Assembly: GCA_038501195.1 (NCBI GenBank)
Contig: JBBPUQ010000003.1
Coordinates: forward strand, 2,868,501-2,932,500
Length of the DNA stretch: 64,000 nt
Direction of reading: 5' to 3'
From: Nemania diffusa
Taxonomy: Eukaryota; Ascomycota; Sordariomycetes; Xylariales; Xylariaceae
Below the pieces are notes generated by a model. The model ran no database searches and was not told where the DNA came from. It saw only the letters and a list, made by a program, of their open reading frames with translations. The position numbers and the translations under genes are program-made. Of this stretch, positions 26,501 through 39,003 are shown piece after piece (position 1 is the stretch's first letter; every line of letters starts with the position of its first letter).

Positions 26501-26951
26501 TCGACGGCATCAACCAGGACAACTGCGCCATCGCACAATCGTGAAGCAGTCGATACTTCGCTGCTAAAATCGATATGGCCGGGCGAGTCAATGAGGTTGA
26601 TGAGATACTCTTTAGGTATTGGCTGGGCATCCGGCGCAGTCCTCCGAAGCATGGAAAAATATAAAGATATGGCGGAGGATTCCATAGTAATTCCTCTAAT
26701 TTGCTCATCGGGCCTGGAATCAAGATAGCGTATTTTGCCGGCGAGCTTGGGTGAGATGATGCCATTTGTGGCAAGCAAGGCATCTGTGAGCGAGGTTTTG
26801 CCATGGTCAACATGGGCTAGGATGCAAATCTTGCGTGGTGTAAGTTGCTTGTATCAGCCTTGGGTGAAAGGATGAGCGAGACACGTACATTCCGCACATC
26901 ATCTGCGTGCTGTTGTAGACTAGCCAGCTTCTCTGGCGTGACAACAGGCAT
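23564..26951 (-). CDS. EFL1: Elongation factor-like GTPase 1 (60S subunit maturation)
   Basis: A cytoplasmic EF-2-like GTPase that, with SDO1/SBDS, releases the anti-association factor Tif6/eIF6 from pre-60S ribosomes. Minus-strand exons are 26951-26889, 26829-25889, 25823-24013 and 23946-23564. The introns are 59, 65 and 66 bp and all are GT-AG; the model encodes 1065 residues. The start is [14 protein letters not shown], followed by the G1 loop [10 protein letters not shown] (about 26-35), [11 protein letters not shown], the G3 motif DSPGH and the G4 motif NKID. Insertions typical of EFL1 and absent from EF-2 are present, including an acidic segment after the G domain. The domain V end reads CEIQAS, then TEVLGRVY across the last intron. 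The C terminus [24 protein letters not shown] is characteristic of EFL1. It is divergent from the eIF3l gene. Confidence 0.95.
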
Positions 26952-27787
26952 CTTATCGGTTATATCTTATGAATCCTATGAAAAGGTAGCGTCGTCGGCG
27001 TGGTATGTTTTTAAGTCTCGTCGATGCAGGTCTCACTTAAATTGTACACGCATGGAATTCTTAAGGATCTAAGAGATACTCGGATAAGATAAGGTGGGAT
27101 GAATGGTGAATGGATTTGACTGGGCGGCGAGTGACTAATACTGACGCTGGATGATTCAAAGATGGCTCAGATGATAATAGGTTGCTTCTCTTGCCTCTTT
27201 TGGATTTTGCTGCTGAGCAAGCTGGCGCATATGACTAAGATATACACATTGCTTGAAATTAATAGTGAGGGTCAGGTTCACCCAGCGCAATGTTTCCACA
27301 CTTATGAGCCTTTTCTGGATTTGTATGTAGGTATGTAGATATTGCTGGATGTACATAAAGTATATGCGTATATCTAGGAAACCCTTTTTGGCGGGGTAGA
27401 AAAACATAAATCTTTTTTCCAACACGGCGAATCCCTGTCTATTTTCTTACCCCGCCATCCCGCCTTACCTCCGTACCTAGGTACCCACAGCTACAATCGA
27501 TAAAGAAGCTGATTACCTAACGTTTGCTTGAAGATAGCAACAGCCCTAATACGTCGCTTAAACTTCGGTTCTTCAATCTGTCGTGTTTTCCGTACCCCCA
27601 GCCCGCAACCATCGAAAATTTATTATCGAACGAGCCCCGCCCCGCGGACTGCGATACGTACGCATAGAGAGCCACCAACGCCCGCAGAGTGAGAGAGTGA
27701 AAACGAACCGCATTTAGAGGCCCGGAACTGTCCCCCTCTCCACCATCACCGTGACCACCCCTTTACCCTCAAACCCAACTCTTCACG
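26952..27787. promoter_or_regulatory. Shared divergent promoter region, EFL1 / eIF3l
   Basis: 836 bases separate the start codons of two translation-related genes transcribed apart. The eIF3l-proximal 350 bases are pyrimidine-rich on the plus strand, as in fungal housekeeping promoters, and contain TACCTAGGTA at 27474. I see no certain TATA box or named operator. Confidence 0.5.
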
Positions 27788-29399
27788 ATGAGCGGCCTCC
27801 GAAACGGTGCGGCGCCCGTGCGTGCCATGGGCGACGACAGCGATGTCGAAGAGGAAGCCCTTGTCGCCGACTACAAGGAGCAGGTGCAATATGAAGACGG
27901 CATGGAGGACCTGGAGCGCGTCAGCTCCCTGACCATGGCCCAGCAGACCGACGATATCCAGTCGAGACTCGCCGCTGCCGCTCAACCGCTCGACTTCTCC
28001 GCTCCTTTGGAAGTAAAGTTCCAGAGTTACGATTCATACTGCAACCTCTTCCACTTCATCCTCAACTCTGAGGGTCCCGTGGATCTAGAACCTCCCTCGG
28101 TTAGTTTACTGTCGCCAGCTTATCTTGTCCTTGCGGTCTGGCGTGCATACTGACCCGAATTACCAATAGCATTACTGGGCATGGGACGTCATCGATGAGT
28201 TTATATACCAGTTTAATTCATTCTCTTCGTACCGGCTCCGGATCGCGCGCCAAGCACGAGACAATGAGGAGGAGAGGCAAATCCTGCGCGAGAACCCAAA
28301 CACCTGGGGATGCTACAGTGTACTAAACGTGCTGTACTCCCTGATCCAGCGGTCACAGATTGCTGAGCAGCTGGCTGCCATGAAGAGAAACGAGGACTCC
28401 GCTGCTGTTGCTGGCGAGTATGGCTCCAAGACTCTGTACCGAATGCTTGGCTATTTCTCCATCATCGGTCTTTTGCGGGTCCATTGCTTGCTGGGCGACT
28501 TCAGCCTTGCGCTCAAGACCCTCGACGATATCGAGCTTAACAAGAAGGCCATGTTCGCCCGCGTCATGGCCGCCCACTTCACTACCTACTACTACGTGGG
28601 CTTTTCCTACATGATGATGCACCGATACGGCGATGCCATCCGCATGTTTAGCCACATTCTTGTCTATGTGTCGCGGACCAAGAACTTCCAGAAGAATGCC
28701 CAATACGACTCGATTACGAAGAAGAATGACCAAATGTACGCCCTCATTGCCATCTGTGTCGCATTCCACCCCACCCGCCTGGATGACACCATCCACACTG
28801 CCCTCAGAGAGAAGTACGGCGACCAGCTTCTCAAGCTCCAGCGTGGTGGCCCCGAATCCCTCCCTATCTTCGAGGAACTCTTCAGGGCTGCGTGCCCCAA
28901 GTTCATCTCGCCGGTTCCCCCGGATTTCGACAACCCGGAGGCCAACGTGGATCCGATCGAGCACCACCTCTCTATCTTCATGGACGAGGTCAAGACTAAC
29001 ATGTGGAGCCCCACCGTCAAGTCGTACCTACGTCTCTACACAACAATGGACCTTAAGAAGCTCGCCGGCTTCCTCGAGGTACAACCAGAGGAATTACGAT
29101 CTCTGCTATTAGTCAATAAGCAAAGGACAAAGCAACTGCGCTGGACAGACCAGGGGCTGCTGGATGGCGAATGGGTAAATGTCAGCGACTTGGATTACGC
29201 ACTGCAAGGAGTAAGTGTAACCCCATTTCCGCCACTAGTTTGGCCAAGCTCGACAAGCTTTTATGTGCGACCGACAAGCTTTTTAGAGTGCGAATGTGCT
29301 AACTAAGGACCGCAGGATCTGATTCATATTTCGGAAGCTAAGGTGGGACGTAAGCTGGTTGATTGGTACCTGCGCAATTTGGCACGGACATATAACTGA
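27788..29399 (+). CDS. Eukaryotic translation initiation factor 3 subunit L
   Basis: eIF3l, a PCI-domain subunit of the eIF3 complex found in filamentous fungi and animals but absent from budding yeast. Exons are 27788-28099, 28170-29210 and 29316-29399, with introns of 70 and 105 bp; the product is 478 residues, close to the usual fungal length. Family landmarks include YDSYCNLFHFILNSEGPVDL, then HYWAWDVIDEFIYQFNSFSSY at the start of exon 2, and NPNTWGCYSVLNVLYSLIQRS. The C-terminal PCI/winged-helix part ends DLIHISEAKVGRKLVDWYLR. The first ATG was taken; a second in-frame ATG at 27828 (MGDDSDVEEE) is possible. The N terminus is acidic and low in complexity. Confidence 0.95.
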
Positions 29400-31085
29400 G
29401 ACCTTCTCACGGAGGAAATTGAACCACATTTCCCGACACATATGGCACAAAAGAAGGGGGCGATGGGGTGATTGTACGTCGGGGTATGATTTAACGCAAC
29501 GGGTTCCTCGTCGATTTGCATTGCATAGGCGTCATGGGTTACGTTTTGAGGTCGGTCTCGCACCAACAAGCCTATGCTACGTTGGAAGGATGGGCGACTG
29601 GCTGACTAAATGGTTGTTGGTTGGCCGAGAGGAACGCGATCGAAAAATGGTGGGATATTATACGTAGAGGACTACGCCCCATGCAGGTTCGCTCATCAAG
29701 CTCGCCACCAATAGATAATGAAATCATGTTTAATGCATGCTCGGGTTCCGAGTACCACCCGAGCGGAAACCTATGGCCGGACGACAAGAAGATGAATCAG
29801 AATGCCCTAGTATGCGACATGATATAGTAAGGGACAAATTGATCCTATGTGCGTCGCTGAAACCTTCTCACATGACCGCATAGTCGCTAAGGGCTTGCTT
29901 ACCTACGACGTAGAGAGGCTGGGGTTTCACCGCATCGCTAGCTATACGGGAGCTACGTGTAGGTTTTGAGAACGGGAAGTAGTGAGAAGGTAGATAGATA
30001 AGTCGCCTATTGTTCTATTGAGTGTTACTTAACTATCTAGAGGTCTATCTCGTATCAAGGGCGGATATCTGAGACTCGGCGCTTACTTGAAATGGTAAGA
30101 GGCGGTCAACGAATGTCGTAAGTAGGGGACAATGATGGATGATGAGTGATGAGTGAAGGGTGCACGTGTACATGTACCCCAGTGCAATTGATCTGATTCA
30201 GACATCGTTGTATGGGAAACCGGGTGTCGCTAGGTAGTAAAACGGACATTCACCCCCAATTTATATGCCGGTAACGAAAATAGACGTGCGGCAACCCGCA
30301 GGATACCCGGCAGTTTGCGTGGGCAGCGGAACGGGGGAGCTGGGCCAACGACATCGAGGCAAGGTCACATGTTTTCGGTTCAAGGCGAGCGAGTGGAAGG
30401 GAGAGGGAGAGACGTGGGATGAGCGTGGGAGGAAAGATGTACGATTGGGATACGATGGGTACGATGAGTACTACTCAGCACTCCGTACTCAGTACCGTTC
30501 TACTACTCTGTACAGGGTAGGTGAGGTGACCTCTTCTGCACAGAGTACTGCGTACCATGCCATGTCTCGGTGAGGCTGCGACAAGGCAGAAGGAAGCCAA
30601 GAAATTTGCGCCCCTTCCGGTGTATGTAAACTGGGCCCGCCGGTAGGACATGGGGCTCCTGTCTTATCAATTGACAGGTATCGGCGCGCGTGCCGCGTTT
30701 CGACGATTTGTTTGGTGCAAATTGGCTTCTCGCGAAAGAGCTGGGCGGCGTCGGCGCGCATCGAGGGATACAGTACATACATACATACACTTATCTACCA
30801 CTTACACTACCTTGTATCTGGATTTGGAGGCGGTCAAGGCTGGTTGGCCAGGCAGGTAGTGAGCGACTCGGATGAGGAAGCCTATTTGCCAACGTACCTA
30901 CGGAATCTCGGCCAGCCATGAGCGTTGGATGCTTGTTTCTGGGTTAGTATTCCCTGAGGACTGGTAGACAGCAAAAGTGCCGATTGGGGACGTGATCCAG
31001 GCCCACAGGACGTTGCAGAACTAGTGCAGTACCTAGGTAGTCTACATACATATACGCAGTATGGAGTGTAGGTAGTCTACTACTG

Positions 31086-31101
31086 TACTCTGTACAGAGT
31101 A
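31086..31101. repeat. Perfect 16-base palindrome TACTCTGTACAGAGTA
   Basis: Exact inverted repeat. A copy with one changed base lies at 30504-30519 (TACTCTGTACAGGGTA), and related GTACT/AGTAC words surround both. Confidence 0.85.
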
Positions 31102-34100
31102 GCTCGCCCGGCAATCCGACTCCAGGCTGCCCAGAATGAGTAGACTTGCCTACCTAGTGGATGGGCCGGCGGGGAGCACACGAAACGGCTCTCACGGCAC
31201 CACCCGCCATCATGGAGCATCCAGCTTCCAGCTCCTCCCTCTACTACAACCTACCATCTAGATGGGTTACTATGTACCACGGTTCTGAACTACTGACTGT
31301 TATGTACTTACGTAGTTGGTGACCTGCGTCGCCATGGCCGCTACGTCGCCATTCTCGCCGATATCCGGATGTGAAGTGGCCAGCCTCTCAGACATCACAA
31401 GTGGCTGTCTCGAGGCACGCGAGCAGATTAGTCTATTGTCAGCTGCATTGGTGTATTGCTCCAATGCAAACCGGTGCAATGGAGAGCCATAGACTCATAG
31501 AGTCATAGTATCTACTGTATGTAAGTGGTCCGCGCCATATATACCTGCCTAGGAAATTACCAATGGGCTACCTACCTACGTAGCTACGCAGTATTGAAGA
31601 GACAGTCGACTAACTAACCACCATACGTAGTGCGACTACGGTAGGTATCAGACCCTTCTGTCTCGCCGTCTTCTTGGCCCAACATGGCCGAAATGCGCGC
31701 CAAGTGCGCCAAGGCGTGTTATGTATCACTACTGCCTCTTCCCCGGGTCTTGGGGCGTCTTGGGGCGTCTTGGGAGAGAACTAAGATGGATTGATATTGG
31801 GCGGCCTACGTGTTGGACAGCGTACCTAATCGGCGTCGACGTCGATAGTGTAGCTCCTGAAGCGCCCGTTGCCAAGACATGGTCTTTTTCGTTGGTAATG
31901 GAATCCTGCTAGGGGGGTCGGTATGTAAGTACATGATGTAGGTATTAGTGAGCATGTAAGCGGAAGACGGAGAGCCTCTCTCCCCCCTCATCCCGGGTTG
32001 GAGGAGGGTGTCCCGTCCGCGACTCGTATGTTCTAGGTTTCCTTCCCATCGACGTGGCGTTTAGATAGTGAGAGAAGAGACCAGAATGTTGGAGGTGCCT
32101 ATCTACGCCTGCCTTCAGTGCAACAAGCCATCGGTTGTAGAAGGTGACATGCGTACAGCTGTGTGAGGGGGGCAACCGGAAACAGCATACTAAGCAATTT
32201 GTGCTGCATGCCTACTTGCGGCTCTCTCTCTCTCTTAGTTAGTAGGTACAACCACTCTGTACTGCGTACTACACATCCACTTACTATTTATTGGGCATAG
32301 GCAGGCGGGTATTGCATCATGATTCTTTTTTTGGTGGCCCTTTTTTCATCCCTTACTTACGCTAGGTGCTGTAATAGGGGGCGGGGATGAAATGAATTTG
32401 GAAAATGTCCTCCAAATTACGCGTAAAGATGACCTAGATAGGTCACGATAGCGAAAGGGCTAGATATGTTGCATAGGACTCATTTACGAGGTTACGGGGT
32501 TAGTACTGAGAGTACTATCCTTACTTACCAATGCGTAGGGTCGGCATCATAAATCAAGCGGGATCCATTATTACCTGCTGCTCAACGGCAACGAATGGCC
32601 CTGAGACCTGAGAATGCAAAACACGCGAGCGCCATGCTGGTGATTAGATTCCAACATTCCACCATTGTGTGACACAATGATAAAAGGTAGATATGGAGCT
32701 TCGTAGTACGTACGCATAGAAATTGGAAATTGAGTGGGACAATTAAAGCCTTGCTAAGAAATGCAGAAATGCACGAAAAAAGTTCAACGCACTTCACCTA
32801 CCCCGGGCGGACAGGCAGACCTGGGTAGGAGGTAACTAGACTAGAGCAAATCACATGTGTTTTGCTAGGAACATTTTGGGCACTTACCCGCAGTAAGAGA
32901 TTATAGTTTCTTCGTAGGTCTTGATGAAGTACCTACCTACTTCGTTCGCCAAGAACACCTTCGACTTTAGCGTCTCCCGACCTATCTACTACCTGTTTTG
33001 TACAATACAACATGCCTGTATTCTGTGCTCCAGACGCGGTACCTGGTAGGTATGCCAGTACAGCATCCTCCCTACTAGGTCTATCAAAGTTTGCCGCTTG
33101 GGGTAGTGTCAGTAGATTTGGGGTACCTCCTGAATACCGCGTATCGTGCCGTTCAACTCTTTGTGCAGCACCCAAGCCTTTAGCCGATGTTAATAGGCCA
33201 CTCCAAAGCCGCGATCGACGACAACAGGCGGCGTAGCGTGTGTATCGGGAGTGGAATATTTTGCAAGTTCGCAAACTAAGGTACCAAGCAACTTACATAC
33301 GCATACATCCTACTTCACCCTAGCTTTCTTGGCTTTTTCTATTTTCTCTCGACTAAATTATGACATATCCAAGGGTTCCATATCTTGTTGTGCGCGAGCC
33401 GGCTTATGATTAATAACTATTTCAACATGTATGTAAAGGCCCTCTCAAGCCCACCTCCGCCGTCCTGTCTACTTGGTCCTGTCCTACCTACCCTGTCTTG
33501 CCCTACCTACTGTGTTGTATTGTCTTTGATCCCTTTTTTTCAACACAATCTCTCCTACCGACCCGACCCCGACCTAGACCACGTAGGGATAGAGTTCTCG
33601 AAGCTCTTTGGGCATTGTTCGTTTAGCTAGGTCTTATTGTTACCTACTGTCTACTCCTCGTTTTTTTTTTACTTTACTAGCACCCTTCTATACCAAGTCT
33701 CTAGTGGGAGGACTTAGACGGTGTCGAACGAGCCTACCTAGGGTGCTAGACTATGAAATACCTGAATTGGGCCAAAACGGGTGTGTACGCTTGGTTCAAC
33801 TTAAATTGTACACCTATACAGTAGTTCCCTAAGGTAACTACTACCTCCCTACCAACCGACAGGCACCCTCTTACCACTTACCTCTCCCGATTACGTGGTT
33901 CACCTTCTCTCGTTGTTACTTCCTTTCCCTGGGATACCCAACCAGACCCATCGACGCATCTCCTTGCGACGTTCTTTGTACCGTCGCGGCGCAATTGGGC
34001 GATCCAGGAAACCCAAGAACCTTGGAACATACGATAAGGTCAGGAAACGTGCAACAATCTTGATCCCCTGTACGTTGCTTGGTGCACGGCAGACCGACCG

Positions 34101-34644
34101 ACTGTGTAATCTATCTAGTCGGGTCTTGAAATTGCGTAGAAAGTAGGTATGTACAAGGTCGATGCATACCAGCTTGCATAGCGAACGAGGTAGGTCCATG
34201 TCACTTATTTAAACCCAGCACTGAGGCCTTCGAAGTTGTTACACAAAGTACATACATATAACTTCCGTACCTACTTCCAATCGCATTCGCATATATGCCC
34301 ATGCTCTGGTTGCCCATGCTCTGGTCATGACGAGCACGCACATATTATAAGTAGTATACCTACATCTACCTCTTCTTACATGTACCTACCCTGTCTACCC
34401 GTCTACTTACATACACACTCGTCTTTTTATCTACATATCTGTCGACATACAACCTGTCTACCTACCCACCCACCTAATATAATTCATCATCTACCAGAGA
34501 CAGCTATACCTTATAGCTACCAACCTAGTACCTGGCGTTGCGTAAACGAAGACCCGCCCAGGCCCGCTTAATACGAAGCTTCTTTCCGCGCAAGCTCTTA
34601 CACACCTATACCTGAGCTCCCTATACCTGTACCTACCTAAACCA

Positions 34645-34709
34645 TAGGTACCTACCTACCTGGCTATACCTATATCTGCCTCGCTCCCTCGCTCCCTACC
34701 TACCTACCT
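34645..34709. repeat. Degenerate (ACCT)n tract upstream of the USP gene
   Basis: Two short runs of ACCT/CTAC units (about 34645-34662 and 34696-34709) in a pyrimidine-rich region 300-400 bases before the likely start codon. The first run begins with the palindrome TAGGTACCTA. Confidence 0.6.
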
Positions 34710-35021
34710 TATACATGTGATGCATAGCGACGACAGCAACAAGCAACAACAGCGACAACAGCAAGGACAATAACGACTACGACGGCGACGACTGCGCCCT
34801 ATCCCACATTCACACTCAAACACACCTCGTCCGATCTCGCCATCACCGAGCCTCGCTGCAAAGGCTCCCTCCTCGGCAACCCACCCAACTCAATGCTGTT
34901 CGATTCGGGTTTGCCTCCTCCGCCCTCGACGTGAGGCAACGTGAGTCAGGTCCAGGCATACTTTCCAGCAGTCGTTATCCTGTCGCCGAAGCCACTCGAC
35001 ATCGTTATCACCGCGACCAAC

Positions 35022-37434
35022 ATGTTCAACGACACGCCAACACCCGTCGCAAGCCCCGAGAGCGACGTCTCGCCGAGGTCGCAACCGACACCGAAGGGCG
35101 ATTACTTCAGCCTAACAAAGAAATCGGAGCCCGTCGCCATCGACCATGCGAAGCGAGCCGTATGCGCGCCCCTCGTCCAGACGAAACACCTGGTGACCTT
35201 CAGTATCGGCAACCACGGGAAGGAGGCGGATAACACGGGAGATGCGAGCGCAACGACGCCTGGTGAGACTGCCTCTAGTTCAGGTAGTAGTGCACCTAAC
35301 TCGAGGAAGGGCTCTCTCGGCAATGTCACATTCCGGGCGCCCAAGAACCCGTCCCTCCCGCAGGGGTTGAAGAAGCCGCACGGTGGAAGCCGTATAAGGG
35401 ATGCCTCCCCGCCTCATCGAAGGTGAGTGAATCTCATTGGTTTTTTTTTGTTGCCTTGCGCATAGTGTATCCCCGGTTGTGCCTCCATTTCTGCATCTCT
35501 CTATTCCTCCATCCTACCCCCCTTCGCCGGCTAGTCACACCTAGGATGCCTCAAAGTCGAGAGAGGGAGGGTGTGCATAGCTCGATTCAATTCAACTTGA
35601 ACCGGTGTTGTTTTCTCCGGAAACCAACCCCGCTTCCCCCCTTTTCGAGCAGGATTGCGCCCCCAACTTGGACTTCACTTGAAGCGCAATCAAGTAAACT
35701 GCGTCCCGGCGGCCGGCATCTGCGGTATCCAACATAAGCAAGCTTTGCGGTTCGCGCTTGGAAAAGAAGAGGCAGTTCTGCGCTTCTGCGTGGACCAGGT
35801 TTCGCGGTCAGAGGCCTCCCAAGTTGCTCCCCCGCCTTTCCCCCGAATGGCGAAAAGGGTCGACAAAGATCTCTCGGTTATCGCCAAGGCCAAGTCGCAT
35901 GACGTCGAATGGGCTGGGCTTTATCCAGCGTCATCTGGCACGATTCGCTAGTCACTCCGCGATGCCCCGCTTGTCACAGCTTTTCCCCCACTCCCCTCCT
36001 TTTCCCCCCATGAGCCCATGAACCCATGAACCAGCCCTCCCCCCCTGGACTGGACTTGACTGGACTGGATTGGGATTCTATCGCGCATCTTCTCTGTAGC
36101 CGTTTTCCGGAGCGACGCCCCTACTGTTGTACTATGACAAAACAAAACAGATGAGGCTAGATCCGTGAACCACAATCTCTCCTCCTCTTCTCTTACTCGC
36201 CCATTGTTTACTACCTACACATTTGTCTTGCCCAACGTCCTATCTGCCCCCCGTTTGAATGCATAGCGCGCATATATCATTCATACACGTCCCATGTCAG
36301 ATCCCCAATGTCAGCCGAGTCGCTAACCCAGTCCCCTCATTCGAAAAGGTTCGAGTCCCATGTAGCATTCGACAATATCCCGCTTGGCGATGCGACAGAT
36401 TACAATCCCATCTCCTTCACCCTCAATGTCAGACATGCAGGCTTCCAATTCAGGCGCCGCCACCGCGTCTTCATGGTCGGCGTCGACGATAATTCATACT
36501 CGGATCATGCATTGCAGTGGCTCTTGGACGAGCTAGTCGATGACGGCGACGAGATAGTATGCGTCAGGGTTATCGAAACCCAAGTTCGCTTGACCGACAA
36601 AACATACCAAGAGGATGCCAAGACCTTGATGGAATCCATTCAATCTAAAAACATGCAAAATCGCGCGATTAGTCTGGTTTTGGAATATGCGGTTGGGAAA
36701 TTGCATAATACGTTTCAGCATCTAGTGAGTGATTTGTCGAGTACTAGCAAGTTGGAATTACCGTTCATGGACGCGATTGTCTAACTAAAGTGGCCTGTCA
36801 GATCAAAATCTATCAGCCGTCCATGCTGATTGTCGGGACGAAAGGGCGCAGTATGGATGGTGTTCAGGGTTTCCTAGTAAACCGCAGTTCGTTCTCCAAA
36901 TACTGTCTTCAGTATTCGCCTGTGCCTGTTGTCGTCGTGCGTCCTACTGAGAAGCGCGAGAAGAAGAAGGCGAAGCGTGCTGGCGATCCCTCTCGGCAAA
37001 GCTACACTCAGATACTGAGTGGTCAGAAGCATGAAGCCGACAATGAGAACAGCAACGAATACGAATTTGAGCCTAACCTCACTCGCGACGAAGAGGCGCA
37101 TCGCGTAGCCGTGGCCGTTGGACTGCCTGCCGCCTATGACCCTACCATCAAACCCCTCGACACCACGACTGTATTGAGAAGATCTAGTCGTCAGCCGCCC
37201 AAGACTCGCACGAAGGGTCCCTTGTCCGTGGAGAAGAAACCCGGTGACGATTCCGATTCGGAAGAAGAGGAAGAGTTCGAGGTCACTCCAGGCGCCGACT
37301 TACTTAAGAAGGAGAAACTTCTCAAAATGGAATTCAATGAGGGGGCTGCCCTACGCGCCGAGATTAGCAAGAGTCGTACTGGGTCTGTCGATAGTGACGA
37401 AGATCCTCCGGGCGGTGGCGGCGCCAAGACGTGA
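35022..37434 (+). CDS. Universal stress protein (USP) family protein
   Basis: Fungal USP-domain protein. Such proteins bind ATP or act in stress signalling; the exact role here is unknown. Proposed exons are 35022-35422, 36349-36724 and 36802-37434, giving 469 residues in frame. Exon 1 encodes a Ser/Pro-rich, low-complexity N terminus beginning MFNDTPTPVASPESDVSPRS. Exon 2 starts the USP fold with VFMVGVDDNSYSDHALQWLL and IVCVRVIETQV. Exon 3 carries IYQPSMLIVGTKGRSMDGV and SKYCLQYSPVPVVVVRP, the nucleotide-binding half, then a Lys-rich patch and an acidic C-terminal tail. Intron 2 is 77 bp, but intron 1 is 926 bp, far above the others here. An in-frame ATG at 36308, inside intron 1, would give a shorter protein (MSAESLTQSPHSKRFE...) without exon 1. 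The USP domain is certain; the N terminus needs transcript data. Confidence 0.82.
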
Positions 37435-39003
37435 CACAGGTGTCACGAAACCAGACAGACAGATTATGCATGCCGAATCATGCTCACTTAACGCCTTGGA
37501 ATACGGGCGTGAGCGAAGCTAGGCAGCTTGAAGGTGATGAGAGAGACTCTGGCGCACGAGAATATCCTTGGAATCTGGCGACTAGCGCTCTTTACGTGTG
37601 ATCATGTCCACCAGGACAGCTACTCACGAGGTTTCTCAGCTAGAGGCTACCTAGTAATGACTGGTCGGGTTGGCATATCTACTAAACCCCCGGCATTACT
37701 TTTTTGATTTTTTGAAAGGGAGCATATCAACCCGGCTATAACAGGCTGTACGAAAATTCCACTCTAATACCACTTAAGCAGCGTTACAGGTAGAGATTCT
37801 AATATCTGTTGTGTTAAAAAGCTATTTTGTACTACAGGCGTTGATAGACTAGGACGAGCATGAATTTTTGGGGCCTGCGCGCGTGCTCAGGCTTGCAGAT
37901 TTGTGACCCGGGGTCTGAAAGTAAAATCCCGCAAGCCGACTATAGTGGTTTCGGTCGAAATGCGCTCACTAGGTATACTAGATAGTTAGATAAGCAACAC
38001 TCCCTACCTAATCCTCCACTACAGAATTAATTGTATAATATTCGTTGCGACTTAGGCACCAACACGCGGTGGAGGTGTTCTAGCAAAAATAGTCTCAATT
38101 CCTCGACGGGGAACAAAGCTAGATAGCGAAGACTCGGGAAAAGAATGCGTGTTTTTATCTACATGTCTTCTAACACGATCATAAGCATAGGCATAGGCAT
38201 AATAGGTATGTCAGCAGTAACTATCTAACAGCGACCCAGTAGTAGATTCTGCAGGTACTGCTAGCGAAAAAAGACTGCGGTATAAACTTTCCTTCTCGGC
38301 ACTTGTAAATGATCAGGACATTATCGGGGTCCAAGCTGTCTTTCAAAACGAAAAACAAAGGAAGAAAGTCTTGATGATAAGGAATAGGGCCTTAAGGAAG
38401 AGAAGAAAAGAAGAGAGAGAGCAAGACGAAGAAAAACGCGACATAAGTCTTCCGAAATTTCAAAAGTGGATCGATCTACAGCCACATTCTGTAGTGGCTA
38501 GTGTGTACTATAAAAAGTGGCTTGGGTAGGCTTATCGGACTCTTATGTAAAGGGGTCAGTCGTCGGCACCATGAACTTGACGTGATCAACTTTATCATGA
38601 TTTCTAACCGATGATTTCACTATCTGCCTATATCCCCATATCCTGTTGGCTTCCTTTTTAGGTGAATCCATATCTAGGTAAATGAATTCTACCATTCGTT
38701 CTCATGTGTCGTAACTGGTACGCGAAACGACAATTTCAATTCTCTACCAACCACCACACCATATTATAGACGCCATTGATCACGACAGAGGCTAGAAGTA
38801 GCTTATGACCTAAGGAAATACGGCCACTCGCAATCTCCCTCGAATGCCCGTCTACTAGGCAAACACTGCCGGCGGTATGCTCATCACCTCCCCTGGTGGT
38901 CTATCATCGTCTACACACAGCATTCATCATCAGCACGATTTCTCTGTACGAACTAGCTCCCACGCCGATACTTCAATGAACGAAGCAACTAGGTCTTAAG
39001 GTA
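37435..39003. other. 1.6-kb AT-rich stretch, no gene seen
   Basis: No open frame of note on either strand. Purine-rich runs occur near 38390-38440. It probably includes the USP 3' end. Confidence 0.6.

Larger units (their letters stand above)
29400..35021. other. 5.6-kb intergenic stretch
   Basis: No supportable protein gene. At 30470-31110 there is a run of related GTACT/AGTAC words, including the perfect 16-base palindrome at 31086. TACCTAGGTA is at 31030 and TAGGTACCTA at 34645. From about 33440 to 34720 the plus strand is strikingly pyrimidine-rich with (ACCT)n and CCTACC runs, consistent with the promoter and leader of the USP gene. A CAA/CAG-rich segment covers about 34734-34790. Confidence 0.55.

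Noticed and set aside
36348..36358. A perfect tRNA B-box consensus GGTTCGAGTCC
   Set aside because: It lies at the exon 2 boundary of the USP gene. No acceptor or anticodon stems can be drawn around it, and the codons are explained by the protein.
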